A DNA stretch of 20,248 nt, from positions 1 through 20,248 of the forward strand of contig JAAZDU010000014.1 of assembly GCA_012512665.1 (NCBI GenBank), written 5' to 3'. Made by a program: the position numbers and the translations under genes. This stretch comes from Bacillota bacterium. Its GTDB lineage: Bacteria; Bacillota; Dethiobacteria; DTU022; JAAZDU01. Under the pieces are notes generated by a model. That model worked only from the letters and a program-made list of their open reading frames with translations. It ran no database searches and was not told the DNA's origin. Each line of letters opens with the position of its first letter. Positions within the stretch are counted from its first letter, which is position 1. Shown in pieces: positions 1-7,634 of this stretch.

Positions 1-51
1 AAAACAAAAAGCGGCAACAAATAGAAAGATATAACCATTCCAAAAATCCAT
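1..51 (-). CDS. Start of an unidentified hydrophobic protein (partial, runs off the left edge)
   Basis: Seventeen codons are visible from an ATG at 51, reading MDFWNGYIFLFVAAFCF. The ATG is preceded by a good SD (GGAGG, six bases upstream). The visible peptide is strongly hydrophobic after residue 6, as in a signal anchor or first membrane helix. It is too short to assign to a family. It is clearly not PdxT, the glutaminase that often follows pdxS. It starts only about 20 bases after the pdxS terminator, so a promoter of its own would have to overlap that terminator, or it is transcribed by read-through. The call rests on the SD/ATG pair and the open frame to the edge; it could still be chance. 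Confidence 0.45.
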   Translation of the reverse strand, partial: MDFWNGYIFLFVAAFCF

Positions 52-70
52 GAAACCCCTCCGCTTGCTT

Positions 71-101
71 AAAAAGGAGAATGCTCTGGGCATTCTCCTT
101 T
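71..101 (-). terminator. Rho-independent terminator after pdxS
   Basis: On the minus strand a perfect 12-bp stem (AAAGGAGAATGC / GCATTCTCCTTT) closes a 5-base loop and runs straight into a U-tract (TTTTT at 75-71). It lies about 95 bases after the pdxS stop and is the clearest intrinsic terminator in the window outside the T-box. It is flanked by a further 9-bp inverted repeat (65-73 and 120-128). Confidence 0.85.
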
Positions 102-195
102 GCCTGAAGACATTTTTTCTTTAAGCAAAGCTTTTTACCCTGGACACCAGCTCTCTGGAAGGCCTAAAAAAGTGCATGCGCCGCTGGCAACATCC

Positions 196-1080
196 CTATG
201 TGCCCCTGGCCTGCATCCGGTCTTCTTCCTTTAGCGTATGGACATCCAGCCCGGGCATAGCTTCACCTAAACCCCTGGAGACTTCCGCCAGCAGCTGGGG
301 ATCGTCGTAGTGAAGAGCAGCTTTTACAATAGCTTTGGCTCTTTTTTCCGGGTTGCTGGATTTAAAAATGCCTGAGCCTACAAAAATACCGTCAGCACCG
401 AGCTGCATCATGAGCGCTGCATCGGCAGGGGTAGCGATACCGCCGGCTGCAAAATTAGCTACAGGGAGCCTGCCCAGCTCCTTTACTTTCTTCACCAGCT
501 CAAAGGGGCAAGCCAGTTCTTTAGCGTAGGCCATCAGCTGGTCATCAGGCATGTTCTGCAGCTCTCGCAGCTGGTTCATGAGCTTGCGCATGTGGCGAAC
601 TGCTTCCACCACGTTGCCGGTGCCTGGCTCTCCTTTGGTTCTGATCATAGATGCCCCTTCCCCAATACGCCTCAAGGCCTCTCCCAGGTCTCTAGCGCCG
701 CAGACGAAGGGCACCTTAAACTTGGTCTTATCAATATGGTAAAGCTCATCTGCCGGGGTTAGCACTTCGCTTTCATCAATATAATCCACTCCCAGCGCTT
801 CCAGGATTTGCGCTTCTACGAAGTGCCCGATCCTGACTTTGGCCATTACCGGAATGGAGACCGCATTCATAATAGTAAGAATAATCTCTGGGTCGGCCAT
901 ACGGGCCACACCGCCTTCAGCGCGGATATCGGCCGGCACTCTTTCCAGGGCCATGACAGCCACCGCGCCGGCGCTTTCGGCAATTTTAGCCTGCTCCGGT
1001 GTGGTTACATCCATAATGACCCCGCCTTTTGGCATTTCCGTCAAAGCTTTTTTAACTCTAAAGCTGCCAGCTTTTGCCAT
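196..1080 (-). CDS. pdxS: Pyridoxal 5'-phosphate synthase, PdxS (synthase) subunit
   Basis: PdxS condenses ribose 5-phosphate, glyceraldehyde 3-phosphate and ammonia into pyridoxal 5'-phosphate in the DXP-independent B6 pathway. Ammonia comes from the glutaminase PdxT. The protein is 294 residues, the usual length. The (beta/alpha)8-barrel signature residues are in the standard places: Asp24 (VIMDV), Lys81 in AKVRIGH, which forms the Schiff base, and Lys149 in RTKGEPGTG. The phosphate-binding [10 protein letters not shown] and GIFVGSGIF segments follow. The ATG has an ideal SD (AAAGGAGG, six bases away). The gene has its own promoter in the 91-base gap after ddl and ends before a strong terminator, so it looks monocistronic. 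No pdxT follows it, which is less usual. Identification is essentially certain. Confidence 0.97.
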   Translation of the reverse strand: MAKAGSFRVKKALTEMPKGGVIMDVTTPEQAKIAESAGAVAVMALERVPADIRAEGGVARMADPEIILTIMNAVSIPVMAKVRIGHFVEAQILEALGVDYIDESEVLTPADELYHIDKTKFKVPFVCGARDLGEALRRIGEGASMIRTKGEPGTGNVVEAVRHMRKLMNQLRELQNMPDDQLMAYAKELACPFELVKKVKELGRLPVANFAAGGIATPADAALMMQLGADGIFVGSGIFKSSNPEKRAKAIVKAALHYDDPQLLAEVSRGLGEAMPGLDVHTLKEEDRMQARGT

Positions 1081-1130
1081 AATAAACCTCCTTTTGCAGG
1101 TGTACAGACCCAGCCAATTCTAACTAATAC

Positions 1131-1159
1131 ATTTTACTACAATTGCTAGAGGATAACAA
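1131..1159 (-). promoter_or_regulatory. Likely sigma-A promoter of pdxS
   Basis: On the minus strand TTGTTA (1159-1154) and TAAAAT (1136-1131) are separated by 17 bases, giving 4/6 and 5/6 matches to the -35 and -10 consensus. Transcription would start near 1124, about 44 bases before the pdxS ATG. No operator or riboswitch is evident in the short leader. Confidence 0.6.
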
Positions 1160-1171
1160 GATAGCCGTTTT

Positions 1172-2293
1172 CTAATAAAAAGTGGTTTTTAACTTTTTCC
1201 TTGCCCTGTGGCGCTCTAGAGCCAGCTGGATGATCCTATCCAATAGTTCGCTGTAGCCGATTCCCGTAGCCTCCCAAAGTTTGGGGTACATACTAATAGA
1301 AGTAAAGCCCGGCATGGTATTTATTTCATTTAAAACTACCTTGTTTTGACTTTCGTTGACAAAAAAATCTACGCGGGCTAAGCCCTCTGCCCCAACCGCT
1401 TGAAAAGCAGCTATTGATAACTCTTGCACCCTGCTCACAAGGTGTCCTGGTATTGGTGCCGGGATGACGAGCTGAGAATGGCCATCAATATATTTGGCGC
1501 GGTAATCGTAAAATTCATTGCAGGGGATAATCTCACCCGGCAGGGAGACCTGGAGCTCTTCGTTCCCTAAAACGCTGCATTCTATTTCCTTGCCGGCAAC
1601 AAAGGCCTCTACTATCACTTTTAAGTCATAGCTGAAAGCCAGCTCTATCGCCGTGCCTAAATCTTCTTCTTTCTTTACCTTGCTAATGCCCACGCTGGAA
1701 CCCAGGTTGGCCGGCTTCACAAACAAGGGGAGCCCCAGGGAGCTGAGGATTTTGCGCAGCATTTCTTCCTTGCCCTTCCGCCACTGCCAAAGGTTGAAAA
1801 AGAGGTAGGGGGCAACAGGCAAGCCCCATTTTTCAAAAAGCTGCTTCATGATTACTTTGTCCATCCCGACAGCAGAGCCTAAAACACCGGAGCCAACATA
1901 GGGCAGCCCTGCCAGCTCCAGCAGACCCTGCACCGTCCCGTCTTCTCCAAAAGGGCCGTGCAGGACGGGAAAGACAAGGTCAAGCTCAATAAATTCTTTC
2001 ACGGGGGTCGGTTTTTTCCAGTCGTTTTCCATTAGTAAAAGACCAGGCTGCTCTGGGTCCAAGACAATTTGAGCCCTAAAACAGCCTGATTCATTCTTTT
2101 CTTCCAGGGCTTTCATGGGATCGCCCCCTGCCAGCCAGCGCCCCTCCCTGGTTATCCCTACCGGGTACAGCTCATACTTGTTGGGATCCAGGGCATTCAT
2201 AATGGAACGGGCCGACATGAGGGACACTTCATGTTCACCGGATCTCCCCCCAAAAAGCACTGCCAGCTTAATTTTTCTCATCGCAATATACAT
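1172..2293 (-). CDS. ddl: D-alanine--D-alanine ligase
   Basis: This cytoplasmic ATP-grasp enzyme joins two D-alanines for peptidoglycan precursors. The N-terminal motif VLFGGRSGEHEVSL (about residues 12-25), HGPFGEDG (about 112-119), the ATP-grasp segment FVKPANLGSSVGISK and the C-terminal NEINTMPGFTSISMYPKL are all typical. The omega-loop reads EFYDYRAKY. The last Tyr matches Tyr216 of E. coli DdlB, which favours D-Ala-D-Ala over the D-Ala-D-Lac made by Phe-type ligases. Length (373) fits the longer VanA-like Ddl group. The start is uncertain: ATG at 2293 has only AAAGG very close upstream, and an in-frame ATG at 2281 begins MRKIKLAVLFGG, which fits the family equally well. It lies 113 bases after the EF-G-like gene, with which it may be cotranscribed. 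Confidence 0.95.
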   Translation of the reverse strand: MYIAMRKIKLAVLFGGRSGEHEVSLMSARSIMNALDPNKYELYPVGITREGRWLAGGDPMKALEEKNESGCFRAQIVLDPEQPGLLLMENDWKKPTPVKEFIELDLVFPVLHGPFGEDGTVQGLLELAGLPYVGSGVLGSAVGMDKVIMKQLFEKWGLPVAPYLFFNLWQWRKGKEEMLRKILSSLGLPLFVKPANLGSSVGISKVKKEEDLGTAIELAFSYDLKVIVEAFVAGKEIECSVLGNEELQVSLPGEIIPCNEFYDYRAKYIDGHSQLVIPAPIPGHLVSRVQELSIAAFQAVGAEGLARVDFFVNESQNKVVLNEINTMPGFTSISMYPKLWEATGIGYSELLDRIIQLALERHRARKKLKTTFY

Positions 2294-2371
2294 CGCCTTT
2301 CTTTTTTCTTTACTAATATGTTCTGGGGGAGAGCTTTACCACAGTTCTCAGTATATTAAACGGCTAAATCT

Positions 2372-2385
2372 TTTGCAGGTGCAAA
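2372..2385. repeat. Short perfect dyad upstream of ddl
   Basis: TTTGCA-N2-TGCAAA is a perfect 6+2+6 inverted repeat in the gap between the EF-G-like gene and ddl, about 80 bases before the ddl start. It has operator-like symmetry, but no flanking promoter with good -35 and -10 boxes can be placed confidently and no regulator is known from the window. Confidence 0.3.
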
Positions 2386-2406
2386 CTGTAACGCAAATTA
2401 TTAACT

Positions 2407-4494
2407 TTATTCCTCTTCCCTGGCTTTTTTAGCTTCTGCTATAATCTGTTCGCTTATATGGGGAGGCACCTCCTCGTAATGGGAAAAAGTGGAGGTAAAA
2501 CTGCCCCTGCCCTGGGTCATGGAGCGAAGATCTATGGAATACTTAAACATCTCCGCCATGGGTACCTGGGCTTTAACAGTCTGGTTTCCCTCCCCCGGAA
2601 CCATACCCAGAATGCGGCCGCGGCGGCTGTTGAGATCTCCCATAACATCGCCCATATAGTTGCTCGGGACAGTTACTTCCACGTTCATAATTGGCTCGAG
2701 CAAAACGGGCTGGGCCTGCTCCATAGCCCCACGAAAAGCCATGGCAGCGGCTATTTTAAAGGCTATCTCTGAAGAGTCGACCGTATGGTAGGAGCCGTCG
2801 TAGAGGGTTACTTTCACGTCTACTACGGGATAACCGGCCAAAACACCATGCTCCATGGCTTCCACCACGCCTTTTTCCACAGCCGGGATGTACTGGCGCG
2901 GGACTACTCCGCCTACAATTTTATCTTCAAAAACAAAGCCCTCGCCCCGTTCCAGCGGTTTAATTTCCAAGAAGACATGGCCATACTGGCCCCGCCCACC
3001 GCTTTGTTTCTTATATTTACCTTCTTTATTGGAGCTGCCCTTGATTGTTTCCTTATAAGGCACCTTGGGCGTCGATAATTCAACTTCTACGCCAAATTTC
3101 TTGGCAAGCTTCTCAATGATCACCTCCAGGTGGGTATCTCCCAGGCCGGAGATAATTGACTCCTTGGTTTCCGTATTCCGCTCCAGGCGGAAGGTGGGAT
3201 CTTCTTCCAGGAAGCGGGAGAGGCCGGTGCCTACTTTTTCCTCGTCTCCCTTGTTCTTGGGCCTGACAGCAAAGGAAATAACAGGTTTGGGAAAATCTAT
3301 ACCGGGCAGCACCATGGGAGAAGATTTCTCACAGAGGGTATCGCCTGAGGTGGTCACAGATAGTTTGGTTACAGACCCAATATCCCCTGCTGGAATTTCA
3401 TCTACCTGGATTTGGTTTTTACCTCTCATGAAAAAGAGGTTGCCAATTCTTTCGTTCTTTTCCTTATTTGGGTTTAAAACCTGGGAATCGGCTTTTAACT
3501 TGCCGCTATACACTTTAAAAAAGTTGACCCTGCCCACATAGGGGTCTGCCAGGGTTTTAAAAACCAATGCAGCCAGGGGGCCGTCAGGGTCAATGGGATA
3601 GGTCTTTGTTTCTTCTTTACCCGGCAGGCTCGCTTCAAATTCTTTTCTATCCAGGGGAGAGGGGAAAGCCTCAACCATCAGGTCTAGAAGAGGCTGGATG
3701 CCGTAATTGGCTGTAGCTGCCCCGCAGAGAACGGGAACTATTTTCCCCTCCATCACACCTTGCCGCAGTCCCCGGGCTATCTCCTCATCAGTAAGGGGTT
3801 TACCATCAAGGTATTTCATGAGCAGCTCATCTTCTGACTCTGCCACAGATTCCATTAATGTTTCCCTGGCTTCTTCAGCAGCCTCCACCAGTTCTGCCGG
3901 TATCTCTTCTTCTTTAAACTTTAAACCTGTTTTATCTTCGTAAATAATGGCCTTCTTCTTTAAAAGGTCAACCACGCCGCGGAAATCACTTTCTTTACCA
4001 ATAGGAAGCTGCAGAGGAGCCACGCTGGTGCCAAAGTGCTGGCGCAGCTGCTCCAGCGTTTTTTCAAAGTTGGCATTTTCCCTGTTCAGTTTATTGACAA
4101 AGACAAGGCGGGGCAGCTGGTATTCATCAGCATACCCCCACACCTTTTCCGTGCCGACTTCAACTCCCGAAACGCCACAAACTACGACAAGGGCAGCATC
4201 TGCTATGCGCAAAGAACCTATGACATCTCCCATAAAGTCAAAATAACCCGGAGTATCAAGCAAATTAATTTTGGTGTCCTTCCATTCTACAGGCGCCAGA
4301 GATGTACTAATAGTTACCTGCCTTTTTATCTCGTCGGGGTCGTAATCTGTAGTAGTGTTTCCCTGCTCTACACTGCCCAGGCGGTTAATGGCGCCGCTAC
4401 TGTAAAGAAGTGCTTCTGTCAGAGACGTCTTACCAGCCCCTCCGTGTGAAATGAGAGCAACATTGCGTATTTGCTGGCTGGTGTACTTTTTCAT
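2407..4494 (-). CDS. Elongation factor G-like translational GTPase (EF-G paralogue)
   Basis: The protein is 695 residues, EF-G length, with the full architecture: GTPase domain, domain II (about 310-390), domain III, domain IV with SGGRGQYGHV, and the C-terminal domain V (about 600-690, MNVEVTVPSNYMGDVMGDLNSRRG). G motifs are P-loop SHGGAGKT (16-23), a switch I segment KRQVTIST where canonical EF-G has RGITI, and G3 DTPGYFDF where EF-G has DTPGHVDF. These mark the EF-G-like paralogue group rather than housekeeping fusA. G4 is NKLN (134-137), with Asn where NKxD has its base-specifying Asp. ATG at 4494 has GGAGG six bases upstream. The exact function of such paralogues is poorly settled (translocation, recycling or stress roles have been proposed). 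No str-operon neighbours (rpsL, rpsG, tuf) are present. Confidence 0.9.
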   Translation of the reverse strand: MKKYTSQQIRNVALISHGGAGKTSLTEALLYSSGAINRLGSVEQGNTTTDYDPDEIKRQVTISTSLAPVEWKDTKINLLDTPGYFDFMGDVIGSLRIADAALVVVCGVSGVEVGTEKVWGYADEYQLPRLVFVNKLNRENANFEKTLEQLRQHFGTSVAPLQLPIGKESDFRGVVDLLKKKAIIYEDKTGLKFKEEEIPAELVEAAEEARETLMESVAESEDELLMKYLDGKPLTDEEIARGLRQGVMEGKIVPVLCGAATANYGIQPLLDLMVEAFPSPLDRKEFEASLPGKEETKTYPIDPDGPLAALVFKTLADPYVGRVNFFKVYSGKLKADSQVLNPNKEKNERIGNLFFMRGKNQIQVDEIPAGDIGSVTKLSVTTSGDTLCEKSSPMVLPGIDFPKPVISFAVRPKNKGDEEKVGTGLSRFLEEDPTFRLERNTETKESIISGLGDTHLEVIIEKLAKKFGVEVELSTPKVPYKETIKGSSNKEGKYKKQSGGRGQYGHVFLEIKPLERGEGFVFEDKIVGGVVPRQYIPAVEKGVVEAMEHGVLAGYPVVDVKVTLYDGSYHTVDSSEIAFKIAAAMAFRGAMEQAQPVLLEPIMNVEVTVPSNYMGDVMGDLNSRRGRILGMVPGEGNQTVKAQVPMAEMFKYSIDLRSMTQGRGSFTSTFSHYEEVPPHISEQIIAEAKKAREEE

Positions 4495-4579
4495 ACTATT
4501 CCTCCCTTTCTAATACTGAAAATTTAATCAAACAATCTATCATAGTAGTGCCTTTTGCCTAAAACTAAATAGCATCACA

Positions 4580-4588
4580 ACTATAACA
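4580..4588 (-). promoter_or_regulatory. Possible extended -10 promoter of the EF-G-like gene
   Basis: On the minus strand TG-T-TATAGT forms an extended -10 element; no good -35 lies 17 bases upstream. Transcription would start near 4573, leaving a leader of about 80 bases. The AT-rich 262-base gap (4495-4756) after leuB otherwise shows no gene, and I see no convincing terminator for the ilv/leu transcript in it. Confidence 0.4.
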
Positions 4589-4756
4589 CAGGTAGATTCT
4601 ATTTATCTCGGACTAAATCCTTTATTCCTTATAAATTTACTTTACCCACATGGAGTATTAAAAAAACTTACAAGGGGTTAAAAGGGGCAAAGATAAATAT
4701 AAAAAGCGCACACTGGTAAATAAAATCCCAAATAATATGCGGCCTTACTTTCTTTC

Positions 4757-5830
4757 TTAAGGTAAATTGCCCGCAACCATATCTCCCCATTGGGAGGTAT
4801 TGGCCAGCTTCATACCGGGAGCCATCAGCTCGCTAGTGCGATAGCCATTTTCCAGCGTTACCTGGACTGCGCTCTCAATGGCTCTGGCAGCCTCTTCTTG
4901 CTCCAGGGCATAGCGCAGCAGGAGGGCAGCCGATAAGATGGCGCCCAAAGGATTAGCCTTATTCTGCTTGGCCAGCTCTGGAACAGGGCCGTGGATGGGA
5001 CCAAAAATAGCTGTCTTGCCTTCGGAACTTAAGCTGGCCGAGGGCAGGACACCCACAGATCCCACCAGCAGGGCTGTAGCCTCATTGCTTAAAATATCGC
5101 CAAAAATATTTTCTGTCAGGATGACATCGAACTGGCCCGGGTTGATAGCCAGCTGCAGGGCGCAATCATCAACGTACATAAATTCAAGTTCTACATCGGG
5201 GTAAGATCCTTTTACGCTGCGCAGCACTTTGCGCCAGAGGCGGGATGTTTCTAAATAATTGGCCTTATCGACACAGGTAAGCTTTTTCTTCCTTTTCTGG
5301 GCCAGGGCAAAGGCTTTCCTGGCCACCCGCTCAATTTCAAAATCAGTATAAACCATGACGTCGGAGGCTTTCTCAGATGCGCCAAATTGCCTGCGCTCTT
5401 TCGGCCCAAAATAAATACCTGCCGTGAGCTCCCGCACCAGGATGAGGTCAACATCTTTTAAAAGCTCCTGCTTTAAGGGAGCCTTATGCAGTAAACTGGG
5501 AAAAGGCTTGGCAGGCCTTAAATTGGCAAAGACATCCAGCTGCTTCCTTAATTCCAGCAAAGCGCTTTCCGGCCTCAGCGGCATGGGGTTACTTTCCCAC
5601 TGCGGGCCGCCAACACAACCCAAAAGGACGGCATCTGCTTTCCGGCAACTTTCCAGCGTTTCAGGGGGCAGGGGCACACCGGTTTTTTCCAGGGCCTGGC
5701 CGCCGATAGCCATCTCCTGCAGCTCAAAGTCTATTCCGTACTTTTTTTTCACTGCCAGCAAGACTTTCACGGCTTCCCTGGTAACCTCAGGACCGATACC
5801 ATCACCGGGCAAGACAATGATCTTTTTCAT
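4757..5830 (-). CDS. leuB: 3-isopropylmalate dehydrogenase
   Basis: LeuB oxidises and decarboxylates 3-isopropylmalate with NAD+ to give 4-methyl-2-oxopentanoate, the leucine precursor. The 357-residue protein shows the beta-decarboxylating dehydrogenase signatures LPGDGIGPEV (7-16), RELTAGIYFG (133-142, with Tyr140), VDKANYLETSRLWR (Lys189) and NIFGDILSNEA (241-251). Its ATG overlaps the leuD stop by four bases (ATGA), and an SD (GAGGGTGA) lies seven bases upstream. It is the last gene of the ilv/leu operon. Several usually conserved positions differ: FGDILSD is FGDILSN, and the segment normally reading EPVHGSAPDIAGKG is GPIHGPVPELAKQN. The family assignment is firm; relaxed or altered substrate use cannot be excluded. 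Confidence 0.94.
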   Translation of the reverse strand: MKKIIVLPGDGIGPEVTREAVKVLLAVKKKYGIDFELQEMAIGGQALEKTGVPLPPETLESCRKADAVLLGCVGGPQWESNPMPLRPESALLELRKQLDVFANLRPAKPFPSLLHKAPLKQELLKDVDLILVRELTAGIYFGPKERRQFGASEKASDVMVYTDFEIERVARKAFALAQKRKKKLTCVDKANYLETSRLWRKVLRSVKGSYPDVELEFMYVDDCALQLAINPGQFDVILTENIFGDILSNEATALLVGSVGVLPSASLSSEGKTAIFGPIHGPVPELAKQNKANPLGAILSAALLLRYALEQEEAARAIESAVQVTLENGYRTSELMAPGMKLANTSQWGDMVAGNLP

Positions 5831-6324
5831 CCCTGCTTCACCCTCTTTCGCACGTAGTTAACAAGGCCGCCGGCTTTAATAATGTCCTGCATGGAAGGAG
5901 GGAAGGGGGCAGCCTGGAATACCCTGCCGCTTTTCAGATCTTTTATCGTGCCTTCCTGCAGGTTTACTTCGACCTCCTGTTTTTTTTCCAGGGCACGGGC
6001 AGCCTGCGGGCTTTCTAAAATCGGCAGCCCGATATTAATGGCATTGCGATAAAAGATTCTGGCAAAGCTGTCCGCTATGATGCAGGCTATTCCTGCTCCC
6101 TTAAGAGCAAGGGGTGCATGTTCGCGGGAACTGCCGCAGCCAAAATTTTTACCGGCTACAATTATATCGCCCGCTTTTACTTTGCCTGGGAAGGAAGGGT
6201 CAGCGTCTTCCATGACGTGGCGGGCCAGCTCTGCCATATCGCTTGTATGCAGGCAGCGCGCCGGTATAATGGCGTCGGTGTCTATATCGTCGCCGAAACG
6301 CCAGATCTTTCCCTTGATGATCAC
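5827..6324 (-). CDS. leuD: 3-isopropylmalate dehydratase, small subunit
   Basis: LeuD is the swivelling subunit that pairs with LeuC to isomerise 2- to 3-isopropylmalate. Motifs are GDDIDTDAIIPARCL near the N-terminus and the GKNFGCGSSREHAPLALKGAG loop with NIGLPILE further on. I place the start at GTG 6324, giving 165 residues beginning at VIIKGKIWRFG. The reason is that the strong SD GGAGGTGA (6337-6330) is five bases before this GTG. The alternative in-frame ATG at 6339 lies upstream of that SD and would have almost no SD of its own; it would add only five residues. The gene follows leuC by 31 bases and overlaps leuB by four. Confidence 0.94.
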   Translation of the reverse strand: MIIKGKIWRFGDDIDTDAIIPARCLHTSDMAELARHVMEDADPSFPGKVKAGDIIVAGKNFGCGSSREHAPLALKGAGIACIIADSFARIFYRNAINIGLPILESPQAARALEKKQEVEVNLQEGTIKDLKSGRVFQAAPFPPSMQDIIKAGGLVNYVRKRVKQG

Positions 6325-6337
6325 CTTGTTCACCTCC
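6325..6337 (-). promoter_or_regulatory. Ribosome binding site that decides the leuD start
   Basis: GGAGGTGA at 6337-6330 is followed by a 5-base spacer and GTG at 6324. It sits inside the frame of the upstream ATG (6339), which argues for the GTG start. Confidence 0.7.
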
Positions 6338-6355
6338 ATTTATTTTCCCTGAACG

Positions 6356-7621
6356 TCAAGATACAATCTCCCGGGGATGCGTGATACGCCCCGTAATGGC
6401 AGAAGCAGCGGCCACCGCAGGGCTGCTGAGGTAGAGCTGGCTTTTGGGATGGCCCATCCTGCCGACAAAATTGCGGTTGCTGGTAGCCAGGCCAACTTCT
6501 CCTTCAGCCAGAATACCCATGTGGCCTCCCAGGCAGGGACCGCAGGTAGGGGTGCTGATCGCAGCTTCCGCCGCCAGGAAGATATCAAGGAGGCCTTTTT
6601 CCATGGCCTGGCGATAAACTTCCTGCGTGGCCGGTATGATAATCAGCCTAACCCGGGGGTGAACCTTATGGCCTCGCAAAATTGAAGCGGCCTGCTCCAG
6701 ATCTTCCAACCTGCCGTTTGTGCAGGAACCGATAAAGACCTGGTCGACCTCAATATGGGAAGCTTCCGAAACAGGGCGGCTGTTTTCTGGAGAATGGGGA
6801 AAAGCCACCTGGGGCTCAAGCTTGCTGACATCAAAGGTAATTTCTTTTTCATAAGAAGCGTCTTTATCAGGGTAAACAGAGTTAAAAGGCCTGGCAGCCC
6901 TTTCGGCAAGATAAGCAAGGGTCTTCTCATCGGGTGCCATAAGGCCGGCTTTGCCGCCTGCTTCAATAGCCATGTTGGACATGGTGAGGCGCCCTTCCAA
7001 GGACAGCTCATCGATGGCAGGCCCGGCAAATTCTATGGCTTTATAGCGGGCCCCGTCAACACCTATCTGCCCGATGGTATACAGTATTAGATCTTTTCCG
7101 CCCACATAGGGGGGCAGCTTGCCCTTATAAGTTATTTTAATAGTGGGGGGTACTTTAAACCAGAGCTCACCCAGAGCCATCACTGCCGCCAGGTCGGTGC
7201 TGCCTATACCGGTGGCAAAAGCGCCCAATGCGCCGTAGGTGCAGGTATGGGAATCTGCGCCGACAATTATTTCCCCCGGCAGGGCCAGGCCAAGTTCAGG
7301 CATAAGTGCATGCTCTACACCCATGCGCCCTACCTCGTAATAGTGAACGATCTCCTGTTCCCGTGCAAATTCCCTTAAAATTTTGCTTTGCCGGGCTGAC
7401 GCGATATCTTTATTGGGAGTAAAATGATCGGGTATCAGCGCTATGCGCTCCCTATCAAATACTTTTTCCACACCAATTTTTTTAAATTCATTAATGGCCA
7501 CCGGTGCTGTAATATCATTGCCCAGGGCCATATCAACGCGGGCCATAATGAGTTCTCCCGGAGACACCTTTTCTTTGCCCGCACCTCTAGCCAATATTTT
7601 TTCAGCCATGGTCATTCCCAT
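6356..7621 (-). CDS. leuC: 3-isopropylmalate dehydratase, large subunit
   Basis: LeuC is the aconitase-like [4Fe-4S] subunit of isopropylmalate isomerase. Starting at ATG 7621 (MGMTMAEKILA) it has 421 residues, matching the shorter LeuC type common in archaea and Clostridia. Visible motifs are DHFTPNKD, the VGADSHTCTYGALGAFATGIG segment, FIGSCTNGR with Cys300, and TPTCGPCLGGH with Cys360 and Cys363; the three cysteines hold the cluster. The frame is open further upstream, but ATG 7621 has GAGGTGA five bases before it, and an earlier start would run into ilvN. ATG codons at 7615 and 7609 are possible alternatives. The gene follows ilvN by 13 bases. LeuCD can also act on citramalate in organisms that make isoleucine from pyruvate; sequence alone does not decide this. 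Confidence 0.96.
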   Translation of the reverse strand: MGMTMAEKILARGAGKEKVSPGELIMARVDMALGNDITAPVAINEFKKIGVEKVFDRERIALIPDHFTPNKDIASARQSKILREFAREQEIVHYYEVGRMGVEHALMPELGLALPGEIIVGADSHTCTYGALGAFATGIGSTDLAAVMALGELWFKVPPTIKITYKGKLPPYVGGKDLILYTIGQIGVDGARYKAIEFAGPAIDELSLEGRLTMSNMAIEAGGKAGLMAPDEKTLAYLAERAARPFNSVYPDKDASYEKEITFDVSKLEPQVAFPHSPENSRPVSEASHIEVDQVFIGSCTNGRLEDLEQAASILRGHKVHPRVRLIIIPATQEVYRQAMEKGLLDIFLAAEAAISTPTCGPCLGGHMGILAEGEVGLATSNRNFVGRMGHPKSQLYLSSPAVAAASAITGRITHPREIVS

Positions 7622-7634
7622 CAGCTTCACCTCT

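Noticed and set aside
1095..1106. 12-base match CACCTGCAAAAG shared by the pdxS leader and the ddl upstream region (about 2371-2382)
   Set aside because: Part of it overlaps the pdxS SD, and a 12-base match in 20 kb is expected by chance; no common regulator is implied.
3065..3541. Open frame of 158 codons on the plus strand
   Set aside because: It lies entirely opposite the well-conserved EF-G-like gene and its translation resembles no family; it is a shadow frame. The same holds for the other plus-strand frames, such as 808-1149, 7678-8184 and 17544-17942.
4620..4756. Terminator for the ilv/leu operon after leuB
   Set aside because: T-rich tracts are present (for example minus-strand TTTTTTT near 4670), but I could not find a stable stem directly before any of them.
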